Below the pieces are notes generated by a model that had not been told where the DNA came from, did no database searches, and saw only the letters and a program-made list of their open reading frames with translations. From Planctomycetota bacterium (lineage in GTDB: Bacteria > Planctomycetota > B15-G4), in contig BQJR01000001.1 in NCBI GenBank assembly GCA_021604805.1, positions 310,001 through 374,000 on the forward strand: 64,000 nt of DNA, written 5' to 3'. Numbering within the stretch: position 1 is the stretch's first letter; each line of letters begins with the position of its first letter. Shown one piece after another: positions 10,181-18,691 of this stretch. Both the position numbers and the translations under genes were made by a program.

Positions 10181-12055
10181 TCAGGGTGTCTCGGGAGCGG
10201 CGCGGAGCGCGGCGAACTCGGCGGGTTCGTCGCCGGGCGAACTCTCACCGAGCTCGGCCCGCAGCGCATCGTAGTCGGCGAGCGCGGCGCGCGCGTGCGC
10301 CATCTCGGCGGCGTCGAGAGCCAACAAGATGCTCAACTCGAGTCCACCGAGGTGCTGCGGGTTGGCTTTGAGCGCGAGCGCTGCGGCTTGCTGCGCGGAA
10401 CGCTGGAGCGCGTCGGCTCGGGCCAGGTCGCCGGCGGCTCGTGCACGTTGCGCCGCACTGCGATCGAGCTGTCCGAGATCAGCGAAGACCGACGGCGCCC
10501 CGACTCCCAGTGCGTGTCCTTCGAGCAGCGCGGCCTCGAGGTCTTTGCGCGCCGCGAGTTCGTCGCCGCGGCGGAGCGCCACGCGCGCACGGTTGTGGAG
10601 ACGCACGATGTGATGCGTCCCGAGCTCGCGTTCGCTGAGCGGACCCAGCGGACCTTCTGACGCGAAGGACGCCGCCACGCTGAGCGCGATCACGGCCAGC
10701 ACGCGCCAGCGCGGTGCGTTCGCCCCACCGCGCAGCAGCCCGGGCAACTCCACGAGCAGGTAGCCCGCAGGCAGCAGCGCCAAGATCGGAAGCGGCATCC
10801 GGAAGCGCGACGTGATGATGAACAGCAACAAGCTCGCCGCGTAAGCGCCCCCCAGCACGAGCAGCGCGCCGAACAGTCGCGGGTTCGGCAGCGCGCGTCG
10901 ACGGCACCACGCGAGCAGCAGACCGCCGAGCGCCAAGGGCATGACCAGCGACCAGCGGCTGGGCAACTTGGCGAGCACGGGGACGGCGTCTTCCGCCATG
11001 CGCACCGACACGTTGTCCGGCGCTTCGTAGCGCGAGAAGAGCAGGCCGAGTTTGCGCAGCTCCACGTGCAACCAGCGCAGCGGATCGGCGGCGATGTCGG
11101 CCAGCGCCTTGTTCATCCAGTGTCGGCTGACTTCGCCGGGCGACATCTCGCGACCCGTCTCGGCTTCGCTGAGTCGACGCCAGTCGTCGAGCTCGTAGCG
11201 TGGCACTTGACGGTTGCCGGGCACGTGCTGGATGAGCCCGGTGTTGTTGCCCGCGTGGTTGCACAGCCAGAAGGCCGTGCCGCCTGCCGCGGTGGACAAC
11301 ACGGGCTCCCCGGCCACCACGCTGTTGCGCACGATCATGGGCACGAGCGCGAGCGTGGCGCCGAGCAGCACCGCGCCCGCGCGCAAGGCGGCCGGTCGCG
11401 CGCCGAGCCCGCGCCAGGTGGCGATCAGCAGACACAGCGCGCCGAGCTGCGCGACCAAGTGCAGGTTGCCGCGCACGAGTCCGCCGAGCCCGAGACACGA
11501 TCCCACGATCAACCAGCGCCACGCGCGGTCGCCACGCCAGGCCCATGCGGCGGTGAGCAACGCGCACAACATCGGCAGCGTGGAGAGGCCGACCTTGAGC
11601 AGGTGACCTTCGTAGGCGAGCGTCGGCGCGTAGGTCGCGGCGAGCAAGCCTGCGGCGACACCCGCGGCCGTGGAGAAGAGCGCGCGTCCGAGCAGGAACA
11701 CGAGCCCGGCCATGAGCACACCGAAGGCGAGTTGAAGTCGACGACCCACGGCGAGCGCGCGCTCGAGCAGCCCCGGCGCCAACTCGTCCACGCGCTCAGC
11801 GTCGGCATCGCCGGGAACGCCACTCAGGCGCAGCGTCCAACCCAGCAGCCATGGATAGAGCGGCGCTTGGAAGCTGACGCCGTCGACCATGGGCGCGCCG
11901 TCGGCGACGCGCAGCGCTTGCAGCAGGTAGGCCTCGGAGTCGACCAAGGGCGCGAAGCTGTCCGTGGCCGCGGCCATCTGCGGATGCAGCACGAGGCGCA
12001 GGCCGAGCGCCACGCCGAGCACGACCACCAGTCCGAGCAGCGCGGAACGCGTCAA
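10181..12055 (-). CDS. Polytopic glycosyltransferase-like membrane protein with TPR-like C-terminus
   Basis: A 624-residue protein of the GT39/ArnT-like (GT-C fold) type, using a lipid-linked sugar on the periplasmic side. About ten to twelve hydrophobic helices span residues ~5-440. The first large loop holds DSEAYLLQALRV and FQAPLYPWLLGW, the acidic and PLYP elements typical of the fold. Residues ~450-620 are soluble, Ala/Leu-rich helical repeats that look like degenerate TPRs. TTG start at 12055 overlaps the stop of the upstream radical SAM gene; reading further upstream only runs antiphase through that gene. The acceptor could be a lipid, glycan or one of the cluster's lipoproteins; unknown. 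Confidence 0.75.
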   Translation of the reverse strand: MTRSALLGLVVVLGVALGLRLVLHPQMAAATDSFAPLVDSEAYLLQALRVADGAPMVDGVSFQAPLYPWLLGWTLRLSGVPGDADAERVDELAPGLLERALAVGRRLQLAFGVLMAGLVFLLGRALFSTAAGVAAGLLAATYAPTLAYEGHLLKVGLSTLPMLCALLTAAWAWRGDRAWRWLIVGSCLGLGGLVRGNLHLVAQLGALCLLIATWRGLGARPAALRAGAVLLGATLALVPMIVRNSVVAGEPVLSTAAGGTAFWLCNHAGNNTGLIQHVPGNRQVPRYELDDWRRLSEAETGREMSPGEVSRHWMNKALADIAADPLRWLHVELRKLGLLFSRYEAPDNVSVRMAEDAVPVLAKLPSRWSLVMPLALGGLLLAWCRRRALPNPRLFGALLVLGGAYAASLLLFIITSRFRMPLPILALLPAGYLLVELPGLLRGGANAPRWRVLAVIALSVAASFASEGPLGPLSERELGTHHIVRLHNRARVALRRGDELAARKDLEAALLEGHALGVGAPSVFADLGQLDRSAAQRARAAGDLARADALQRSAQQAAALALKANPQHLGGLELSILLALDAAEMAHARAALADYDALRAELGESSPGDEPAEFAALRAAPETP

Positions 12056-13437
12056 GGCAGGGCGAGGTGACGGAGCAGCTTGTAGGCGTCGCGCATCTGG
12101 CTCAGGAACTCCGTGGGGGTGCGCAGATGACGCAGCCTGCGGAACAGGTAGCTCGGTCGCAAGTAGAAGGAGATCACGGCGCGACGACGCCAGGCGCGCA
12201 GCTCCTCCACCGTGAGCCCCGCCGTGGGCAGCGTGGGTTCGAAGCCCGACTGATCCATCACGACGCGCTCCTGGTCGACCAGACCGGCGTCGACCGCCTC
12301 CGTCCGTAGGCGCGTGCCCGCGCGCGGCACGGCCACATTGAACGACGCGTAGTCGGCGGGCAGCGAGCAGGCGAAGTCGATCGTGCGGCGGATCGACTCG
12401 GGTGTTTCCTCGGGCAAGCCCAGGATGAAGGTGGCGGCGGTGCGCAGGCCTTCCTCTTCGGCGAGCGCGAAGCCGGCGCGCACGAGCTCGGTGCCGTAGC
12501 CCTTGCGATGGTTCTTGAGGATCTCCTCGGAGGCCGACTCCACGCCCAGGATCACGGTGTGGCAGCCGGCCGCCTTCATCTTGCGCGCGAGTTCGCGGTC
12601 GAGCACGTCCACGCGCGTGAAGGTCCACCAGCCGAAGCCGAGGTCGGCGGCGATCATCTCGTCGAGCAGCGCATCGAAGGGCGCGCGCGGCTGACCGAAG
12701 CACTGATCTTGGAAGAAGAGTTCGCGCACGCCGAGTTCCTTCAGGCGACGCAGCTCGTCGATCACGTTCTCGGCCGGGCGCACCGAGGAGCCGAGCTCGC
12801 CCGTGATGCAGAACGAGCAGGTGTACGGGCAGCCGTAGCCGGCGTACACGCCCGCCATCGGGTAGCGGCGCGCGAAGGCGTAGCGATACGGCAGGTCCAC
12901 GAAGAGGTCGTGCGCAGGTACCGGGATCGGGCGCGCGCCGCGGGTGCGCTTGAAGTCGTGCGTGGTTTCGTCGCGCAGCACGAGGCTGTCGTGGTCGAAC
13001 TGTTCGCCCGCGAGGTGACGCGCGAGTTCGTCGCTGGTGAAGTCGGTGAGCACGCCGGCCAGGAAGTCCCAGCGCACGAGGCACTCTGCGGGCGCTTCCA
13101 TGAACAGGTCGCCGCTGGCGTAGAGCGGCACGCCGAGTTCCTCGCTCACGCGACGCAGGAAGGCTTCGTCGCCGTCCCAGCTCACGGCGCCGGCGAGCGC
13201 GAAGATCGCGTCGGGGGCGGACTCGCGCGCGCGACGCAAGGCGTCGTCAGGGCTCAGGCGTTGCACGGTGGCGTCGAGCAACACCGGCTCGAAGCCGCGC
13301 TCACGCAACCAGCCGCCTTGCACCGCGAGGTCGATGGGCGGATGCAGGTAGTTGGCTTGACTGGTCTTGCTGCAGTAGTAATCGCGGATCACCACGCCGT
13401 CGGCGGGCGGCACGAGCAGGAGCACGCGGCGGCTCAT
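12052..13437 (-). CDS. Radical SAM protein with B12-binding-like N-terminal domain (second of two)
   Basis: A 461-residue radical SAM enzyme of the B12-binding class. Residues ~1-165 form a Rossmann-like cobalamin-type domain, but I do not see the DxHxxG cobalamin-ligand motif. The cluster-binding CxxxCxxC is C203-C207-C210 (YGCPYTCSFC). The TIM barrel continues with LFFQDQCFG, VILGVESASEEIL and ATFILGLPEETPESI, typical of this family. The substrate is unknown; relatives make C-C bonds or methylate unactivated carbons in hopanoids, lipids and natural products. The ATGA overlap with the preceding glycosyltransferase gene implies coupling. Confidence 0.85.
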   Translation of the reverse strand: MSRRVLLLVPPADGVVIRDYYCSKTSQANYLHPPIDLAVQGGWLRERGFEPVLLDATVQRLSPDDALRRARESAPDAIFALAGAVSWDGDEAFLRRVSEELGVPLYASGDLFMEAPAECLVRWDFLAGVLTDFTSDELARHLAGEQFDHDSLVLRDETTHDFKRTRGARPIPVPAHDLFVDLPYRYAFARRYPMAGVYAGYGCPYTCSFCITGELGSSVRPAENVIDELRRLKELGVRELFFQDQCFGQPRAPFDALLDEMIAADLGFGWWTFTRVDVLDRELARKMKAAGCHTVILGVESASEEILKNHRKGYGTELVRAGFALAEEEGLRTAATFILGLPEETPESIRRTIDFACSLPADYASFNVAVPRAGTRLRTEAVDAGLVDQERVVMDQSGFEPTLPTAGLTVEELRAWRRRAVISFYLRPSYLFRRLRHLRTPTEFLSQMRDAYKLLRHLALP

Positions 13438-14753
13438 CGTTCGGCCTCGCGCGCGGCGTCTTCGTCGGCCGTGCCGCCGTCGGCGCTCTCGTCAGCGAGT
13501 GACGCGCGCGGGTGCACCGGCGCGAGCCCCACGACCTCGCGACAGAAGCGCGCCGACTGCTGCACGACGTCGTCGAGTTGGATGCGACGCATGCACTCGT
13601 TCTCGCCGTCACACATGGCGATCTTGGCGTTGTAGACGCTCAAGCAGGGCGAGCACCAATGGCCCGAGTAGAACACGAGGTGACGGTCCCCCACTGGGCC
13701 GTAGAGCTGCGGCGTCTCGGGACCGTAGAAGCTGATCGTGGGCACGCGCAGTGCGGCAGCGAGGTGCAGCGGGCCGCTGTCGTTGCTGATCAAGAGTGCG
13801 GCGCGGCTCAACAGCGCGCTGAGTTCCACGAGCGACGTGCGCCCCGAGAGGTCGAGGCAGCGCGGCAACACCTCTGCGCTCACGCGGTTCAACACGTCGC
13901 GCACGACATCGGTTTCAGAAGCCGCGCCCAAGAACACGAAGCGGTCCACGTTGGCGACCTCGCGCCCGAAGCGCTCCACGAGCTTCGCGAAACGCTCAGG
14001 CGGCCAGCGCCGCTCCTCGCAGAGATCGGAGGCGTTCACGTTGATCGCGACCAAGGTGCCCTCTTCGGGAACGCCGTGCGTGAGCAGCTGCGCGCGCGCG
14101 TCGGCCTGCTCTTGTTCGCTGAGTTGCGGCGCGTCGAGTGGACCCAGCGGCCCCGCATCGTTCAGTCCGAGCGGGCGCAGCAGTGCCACGACAGCCTCGC
14201 CGTAGGGCAGCGTGGAGTTGAAGTACACCGGGTCGGTCAGCAGCGAGCCACGCCAGCGCGCGCGCACGAAGAAGCCCACCCTGCGTCGTGCGCCGCTGCC
14301 CCAGGAGACCAGGTTGCTCAGGCGCGAGTAGAACTCGAGGTCGAAGGCCAGGTCGAAGCGTTGCCGACGCAGGCGCCACAGCAGCGCGGGTACGTGCGCG
14401 AGCAGTCGCGGCAAGCTGCCGGTGGGCACGGCGAGTACGTCGTCGACACCGGGGAGTCTGCGCACGAGCGAGGCGTTGGCCTCGAAGGTGAGGAAGGTGA
14501 CGTGCGCCTGCGGGTACGCGCGCCGCAAGCGACGCAGCAGCGGAGTCGCGAGCAACATCGACCCCATGCCGAGGAACTTCACGATCAGGATGCGCTGCTG
14601 GGCGTGCGGGACGACCGTCGTTCGCGACGCAGGCGCACGGCGCCCCCGGTTCAGCCGACGCAGCGCGCGCCCCGGGAGACTGAGCGCGTAGGCCATCCCG
14701 CAGAGCGGCAGCCCGATCAAGGCGTCGAGGTGGATCAGCGCGCGGGTTCTCAT
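13434..14753 (-). CDS. Family 9 glycosyltransferase (heptosyltransferase-like)
   Basis: A 439-residue GT9 protein of the ADP-heptose:LPS heptosyltransferase fold. RILIVKFLGMGSMLLATPLLR at about residues 54-74 is the N-terminal Rossmann strand and helix. The C-terminal domain has ISNDSGPLHLAAAL and PTISFYGPETP, the donor-binding region, followed by a Cys-containing loop (HWCSPCLSVYN) seen in GT9 relatives of uncertain donor. An acidic, low-complexity C-terminus (residues ~415-439) is extra. Sits between the two radical SAM genes (31-base gap upstream, ATGA overlap downstream). Donor and acceptor are not deducible; not assigned to waaC or waaF. Confidence 0.85.
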   Translation of the reverse strand: MRTRALIHLDALIGLPLCGMAYALSLPGRALRRLNRGRRAPASRTTVVPHAQQRILIVKFLGMGSMLLATPLLRRLRRAYPQAHVTFLTFEANASLVRRLPGVDDVLAVPTGSLPRLLAHVPALLWRLRRQRFDLAFDLEFYSRLSNLVSWGSGARRRVGFFVRARWRGSLLTDPVYFNSTLPYGEAVVALLRPLGLNDAGPLGPLDAPQLSEQEQADARAQLLTHGVPEEGTLVAINVNASDLCEERRWPPERFAKLVERFGREVANVDRFVFLGAASETDVVRDVLNRVSAEVLPRCLDLSGRTSLVELSALLSRAALLISNDSGPLHLAAALRVPTISFYGPETPQLYGPVGDRHLVFYSGHWCSPCLSVYNAKIAMCDGENECMRRIQLDDVVQQSARFCREVVGLAPVHPRASLADESADGGTADEDAAREAER

Positions 14754-14784
14754 GAGCGCTGTGCCTCAGGCCGGCGGCTGCGAC

Positions 14785-16290
14785 TCAGGAGTGACACTCG
14801 CCGCCCGTTCCGGACGCGCCTCCGGCGGGCCCGGTGCCCGTGCCTTGCACGAGCAACTTGCCCAAGCCGAAGGTGCCGCGCAGCAACGCCGCCGCCTTGC
14901 GCGGCACGATCAAGTGCGGCAGGAACGACGCCAACACGCGCGGCTTCAAGTAGAAGCGCATCATGATCTTGCGGTAGGTGCGCTCGAGGTCCTTGCGCGT
15001 GAGGCCGTTGGGGATGTAGGCGATGTTGTAGAAGTTGAGTCGCGTCCAGTCGGCCACGATCTCGCCTTCGCCTTCCATGTCGTGCGTGATGTCGGTGTTC
15101 GGGAAGGGCGTGAAGTAGGTCAGGCGCAAGGTGTCGATGGGCACGCTGCGCAGGAACTCTTCGGTCTCGGCGAGCGTCTCTTTGGTTTCGCCTGGGAAGC
15201 CGATGATGATGTACGCGTTGCTCTTGATGCCCGCGGCTGCGGTGAGTTCGAGTGCGCGCTTCTGCATGCGCGGCGACGCACCCTTCTTGATGCGCTTGAG
15301 GATCTCCCAGCTGCCGCTCTCCACGCCGTAGGAGATCTGCCAGCAACCGGCGCGCTTCATGAGCGCCAGGATCTCTTCGTCGATCTCGCTGGTGCGCGCG
15401 TTGATCGACCACTCGAGGTCGTAGTTGCGCTCGATGAGCCCGCGGCACACGGCTTCGAAGTCGCTGCGCAGCGTCATCAGGGAATCGTCGGTGAAGAACA
15501 AACTCTTGATGCCGTACTCGTTCACCAACCGGTCGATGTTGGCGAGGATCTTGTCGACGGGCAGCGCGCGGATCGAACGACCGAAGGTCTGGTTGTCGCA
15601 GAAGGTGCAGCGGTAGCGGCAGCCGCGCGAGACGATCAGGTCGGTGAAGGGTGTCTTGTTCAGGTAGGTGGCGGCGGCGTGGTACTTCTCGGGGAAGTCG
15701 GTGAGCATGTCCCAGGCGAGGTCGGGCAGCTCGGCCAGCGCGACTTCATCGCAGGAGGGCGGGTTCTCGATCACGCTACCGTCGTCGGCGCGCGACACGA
15801 TGCCGGGCACGCTGCGCGGATCGGTGCCCGCTTCCAGGTGACGCAGCACAGCGAGCAGCGCGTCTTCTCCTTCACCCACGCAGCCCAGGTCGAAGACCGA
15901 GAGCCGCTCGATGGTTTCCTTGCCGAGCGCCGTGACGTGCGGGCCGCCGACCATCAACAGCAACTCGGGCGCCGCGCGACGCAGGTCCTCGGCCACGGTG
16001 GCGGCCTTGGCCACGCTCATGGTCGTGGTCGTGAAGCCCACGACGGTGGGCTTGTGCGCGAGCACGGCGGCCGCGCAATCTTCGAGCGGGATCTCCTCGG
16101 CCGGGCCGTCCACGATCTCGACCTGCCAGCCGGCCGCGCGCGCCACGGCGCCCAGGTAGAGGAAGGCGTGCGGCGGCAGCGAGTTCCCCGCCGAAGCCAT
16201 CGGACCGTAGCGATCCTCGGCCGTGACCGGCGGCACCACGAACACGAGGCGGCGGTCTTGCGGGCCGATCGGGGGTCGCGAGGCGCTCAT
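14785..16290 (-). CDS. Radical SAM protein with B12-binding-like N-terminal domain (first of two)
   Basis: A 501-residue radical SAM enzyme that heads the six-gene cluster. The N-terminal ~180 residues have the B12-binding-domain layout (FVVPPV, VVGFTTTTMS, LLMVGGPHVTALG), without an obvious DxHxxG. CxxxCxxC is C224-C228-C231 (SRGCRYRCTFC). Then FTDDSL, WSINARTSEIDEEIL, CWQISYGVESG and IIIGFPGETKETL follow in family order, and a C-terminal helical region with a Gly-rich end. ATG 16290 is chosen because longer readings cross the AT-rich presumed promoter. Only 14-19% of residues need match its neighbour for both to share this architecture; whether they act on the same substrate is unknown. Confidence 0.85.
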   Translation of the reverse strand: MSASRPPIGPQDRRLVFVVPPVTAEDRYGPMASAGNSLPPHAFLYLGAVARAAGWQVEIVDGPAEEIPLEDCAAAVLAHKPTVVGFTTTTMSVAKAATVAEDLRRAAPELLLMVGGPHVTALGKETIERLSVFDLGCVGEGEDALLAVLRHLEAGTDPRSVPGIVSRADDGSVIENPPSCDEVALAELPDLAWDMLTDFPEKYHAAATYLNKTPFTDLIVSRGCRYRCTFCDNQTFGRSIRALPVDKILANIDRLVNEYGIKSLFFTDDSLMTLRSDFEAVCRGLIERNYDLEWSINARTSEIDEEILALMKRAGCWQISYGVESGSWEILKRIKKGASPRMQKRALELTAAAGIKSNAYIIIGFPGETKETLAETEEFLRSVPIDTLRLTYFTPFPNTDITHDMEGEGEIVADWTRLNFYNIAYIPNGLTRKDLERTYRKIMMRFYLKPRVLASFLPHLIVPRKAAALLRGTFGLGKLLVQGTGTGPAGGASGTGGECHS

Positions 16291-16320
16291 CGTGGGTGTC
16301 CGGGAGGATTCGAGCGGCGA

Positions 16321-16339
16321 GCATATCCTGGGAATATGC
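16321..16339. promoter_or_regulatory. AT-rich inverted repeat upstream of the six-gene cluster
   Basis: GCATAT and ATATGC (16321-16326, 16334-16339) flank a 7-nt centre, 31-49 bases before the first radical SAM start. A related GTATGC word follows at 16347-16352. An A+T island here suggests the promoter or operator of the cluster. Confidence 0.35.
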
Positions 16340-16391
16340 ACCGGCAGTATGCCTCGCCGCGCCCGCCTGTGCAGGCTTCGGCTGAAAGGAA

Positions 16392-16427
16392 AGCGCCCCG
16401 GCCGTCGGTGGTGACGACCGGGGCGCT
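16392..16427 (-). terminator. Intrinsic terminator after the VCBS gene
   Basis: 10-bp GC-rich stem (16427-16418 with 16401-16392) with a 16-nt loop, followed on the minus strand by a T/C-rich stretch (TTCCTTTC). It lies 54 bases past the stop of the VCBS gene and before the promoter region of the six-gene cluster, so it should insulate the two. Confidence 0.65.
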
Positions 16428-16481
16428 CGAGTTCCAAGCGGCCCGCGTGCTGCTGCGGGGACCGCGTGGGAGTCGCTCAGA

Positions 16482-18353
16482 TCAGGGTTGGGTCACCATG
16501 ATCGCGTTCGAGAGCGACGCACCCGCCACCGGCACGCTGGCGTCGGCCATGGCGAACTGGAAGAACAGCTCGAAGCCGCTGGGCAGGCCGGACGGCCACG
16601 CGGTCGTCAGCGCGAGGTTGCCGCTGCCAGGCAGGGTGAGGAAGGCCAGCGAGACGTCGATCGGGAACGGGTAGAGCGTGCCGCCCTTGAAGGACACCGG
16701 CGTGCTCGAGGTGGCCACGAACATCGCGGCGATCGCACTCGGAGCACCGTTCACGAGGTTCAGCGCCACGGGTTCGCCGACCTCGAAGCTGCCGCTCATG
16801 GTGAGCTTCGGCACGCCGGCGATCCCGGCGGTACCGGGGCCGACGAAGGCGTAGGCCGAAGCCACGTCGAAGTCGGCCGAGTTGCCTTGCACGTCGGTGG
16901 CCGTCCAGGTGACGCTCAGTTCGCTGGCGCCCGCCGTGGGGATCGCGGCGCGGAAGAGCGAGCCGCCCATGTGCGTGGCGTCGACGCTGCCGGAGCCGAG
17001 GTCGGTGGACCACGCGGCGGAGACCGTCGCGTTGATGTGGCCGTCTTCGGAGATGGCGTCAGCGACGCGCACGTGCAGCACCGTGTCGGTGGCGCCGAGG
17101 CGCGTGACAGCTTCGGAGCCGAGCAGCGTGGGAGCGAGCGTGTCCGCCCCACCGCCGTTCACGTAGACGAGGTTCGTGCGCACACCGCCTTCGCCTTGCG
17201 CCGTGACCATGTCGTAGTCGCCATCGCCATCGAGGTCAGCGAAGCCCATGTCGAGCGTGGGGTCGTTCGCGTTGGCGATCTGCCCCTGCTGGTTCACGTA
17301 GGTGCCGCCGCCGTCGTTGCGGTAGATCTTCTCGGTGGAGCCGAGCGAACCGACGAAGACATCGAGGTCGCCATCGTTGTCGTAGTCGAGCATGGCGAGT
17401 TCGTTGTCGTCGCTGCCGTTGGGCGTGGGGAAGGTGAACTCGGGGAGCGTCGTGGTCGGGCCGTCGTTGCGCGCCCAGCCTTCGTTCGTGCCGCTGATCG
17501 ACTGCACGGCGGCGTCGAAGTCGCCGTCGCCGTCGAGGTCGCCCCACTCGATCTCATAGGTCGCGCCCGAGCCCAGCCCGTTCATCGCGTTGCTGATCGA
17601 GAAGTTGCCCGTGCCGTCGTTGAGGTACAGGCGGCCGCGCTTGCCATTGCTGCCCTTACCGGCCAGCGCGATGTCGATGTCGAAGTCGCCGTCGTAGTCG
17701 AACATCGTGATGTCTTGGCAGTTGTAGAGGTCGACGGGCAGCTGGTTCGTGATCTCGGTGAACACGGCGTTGCCGTCGTTCTCGAGCAGACGCAGCTGCG
17801 AGACCTGACCACCGAAGGTGCCGCCGTCGGAGATGGCCACGTCCATGTCGCCGTCGTCGTCGATGTCACCGGCGGCGATGCCGAAGGAGCGCAGGCTCAG
17901 CGAGGGCGTGTTGGCCACGGTCATGTCGGCGAAGATGCCGGTCGTGCCGCCCTGCGTGCCGCCCTGGTTGATCAGGAGGCGCGGGCGGCTGCCGGCCGAG
18001 CCGGAGCAGTAGTAGAGGTCCATGTCGCCGTCGTTGTCGAAGTCCTCGGCGATGACCATCTTGGCGTTGAAGTTGCTCACGTTCAGATTGCCGTGAGCGG
18101 CGCTGAAGTTGCCGGCGCCGTCGTTCAAGAACAGGTGCTGCGGGAGCGAGCCCTGGGTGCCGTTGCCGCCGTAGACGGAACCGTTGGCGAACAGGATGTC
18201 GACGTCGCCGTCGTTGTCGACATCGACGAGCTCGACGCCGTCGGTCCACAAGCTCTGGGCGGGAAGCGCCGAACCGTCGATCGTGAACTGCTGCGCAGCG
18301 AGCGGCAGTGCCAGGAAAGCGGAGGCGAGAGGAAGCACGAAGAGGTGGCGCAT
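16482..18353 (-). CDS. Secreted VCBS/FG-GAP repeat protein with planctomycete-type C-terminal module
   Basis: A 623-residue exported protein: signal peptide in the first ~20 residues ending LPLAAQ. At least seven FG-GAP/VCBS repeats with Ca-binding loops follow (DVDNDGDVDILFA, DFDNDGDMDLYY, DIDDDGDMDVAI, DYDGDFDIDIAL, DLDGDGDFDAAV, DYDNDGDLDVFV, DLDGDGDYDMVT), predicted to fold as a beta-propeller. Residues ~430-510 are an Ig-like beta domain. The last 111 residues form a separate module ending in ASLSNAIMVTQP that resembles the end of the secreted protein at 36874-38076. Probably surface or extracellular; no enzyme motif. Monocistronic, own terminator. ATG 18353 begins the signal peptide. 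Confidence 0.85.
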   Translation of the reverse strand: MRHLFVLPLASAFLALPLAAQQFTIDGSALPAQSLWTDGVELVDVDNDGDVDILFANGSVYGGNGTQGSLPQHLFLNDGAGNFSAAHGNLNVSNFNAKMVIAEDFDNDGDMDLYYCSGSAGSRPRLLINQGGTQGGTTGIFADMTVANTPSLSLRSFGIAAGDIDDDGDMDVAISDGGTFGGQVSQLRLLENDGNAVFTEITNQLPVDLYNCQDITMFDYDGDFDIDIALAGKGSNGKRGRLYLNDGTGNFSISNAMNGLGSGATYEIEWGDLDGDGDFDAAVQSISGTNEGWARNDGPTTTLPEFTFPTPNGSDDNELAMLDYDNDGDLDVFVGSLGSTEKIYRNDGGGTYVNQQGQIANANDPTLDMGFADLDGDGDYDMVTAQGEGGVRTNLVYVNGGGADTLAPTLLGSEAVTRLGATDTVLHVRVADAISEDGHINATVSAAWSTDLGSGSVDATHMGGSLFRAAIPTAGASELSVTWTATDVQGNSADFDVASAYAFVGPGTAGIAGVPKLTMSGSFEVGEPVALNLVNGAPSAIAAMFVATSSTPVSFKGGTLYPFPIDVSLAFLTLPGSGNLALTTAWPSGLPSGFELFFQFAMADASVPVAGASLSNAIMVTQP

Positions 18354-18438
18354 GATGCGGGGCTCGTTCGGAGGGAGAGAGACCGCGGCCTGCAGAGCCA
18401 CGGTCGCCAGCGAAGGGAGGTTGCAGCCTCGCAAGCTC

Positions 18439-18480
18439 CTGAGTGAGAAGCATCGGGAGCGAGGTGCAGTGGTCACTCAG
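18439..18480. repeat. Inverted repeat upstream of the VCBS gene
   Basis: CTGAGTGA (18439-18446) and TCACTCAG (18473-18480) are exact inverted copies 34 bp centre to centre, about 86-127 bases before the VCBS start. Could be two half-sites of a regulator or a leader hairpin. Confidence 0.3.
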
Positions 18481-18622
18481 TATTCCACATCAATGAGAAC
18501 CCACAAGAGCGGATCTCTCGCTGCAGTGGTCGAGGCGCTCGCTGGGACGGATCACCCACAGCTCCCTCGGAGCGAGATGGTCAGCGCTCATCGGGGCCGA
18601 ACGCGTTCCGCCCAGATGCACC

Positions 18623-18674
18623 CCGAGCCCTGCGCCCGCGCGATGCATGTCGCGAAGGCCGACGCAGGGCTCGG
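18623..18674 (-). terminator. Hairpin downstream of metK
   Basis: Perfect 12-bp inverted repeat CCGAGCCCTGCG / CGCAGGGCTCGG with a 28-nt loop, starting 18 bases after the metK stop. No T tract follows, so it may end transcription with Rho or protect the 3' end. Confidence 0.5.
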
Positions 18675-18691
18675 AGTCGGAACAACGGGGA

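Larger units (their letters stand above)
18354..18691. other. 338-bp intergenic region between metK and the VCBS gene
   Basis: No credible gene. Holds the leader and promoter region of the VCBS gene (including an inverted repeat at 18439-18480) and a long hairpin after metK (18623-18674). The A+T-richer part near 18475-18505 is the likeliest promoter for the VCBS gene, but no clear -35/-10 pair is visible. Confidence 0.5.

Noticed and set aside
12056..13084. Upstream extension of the membrane glycosyltransferase gene into the radical SAM gene
   Set aside because: The extension is Arg-rich and out of phase with the conserved radical SAM sequence; TTG 12055 overlapping the stop is the better start.
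14752..16674. 640-codon plus-strand frame opposite the first radical SAM gene
   Set aside because: Shadow frame; the minus strand encodes a clear radical SAM protein with an intact cluster motif.
16488..18446. 652-codon plus-strand frame opposite the VCBS gene
   Set aside because: Repetitive Val/Ala/Arg sequence mirrors the DxDxDG repeats of the true gene.
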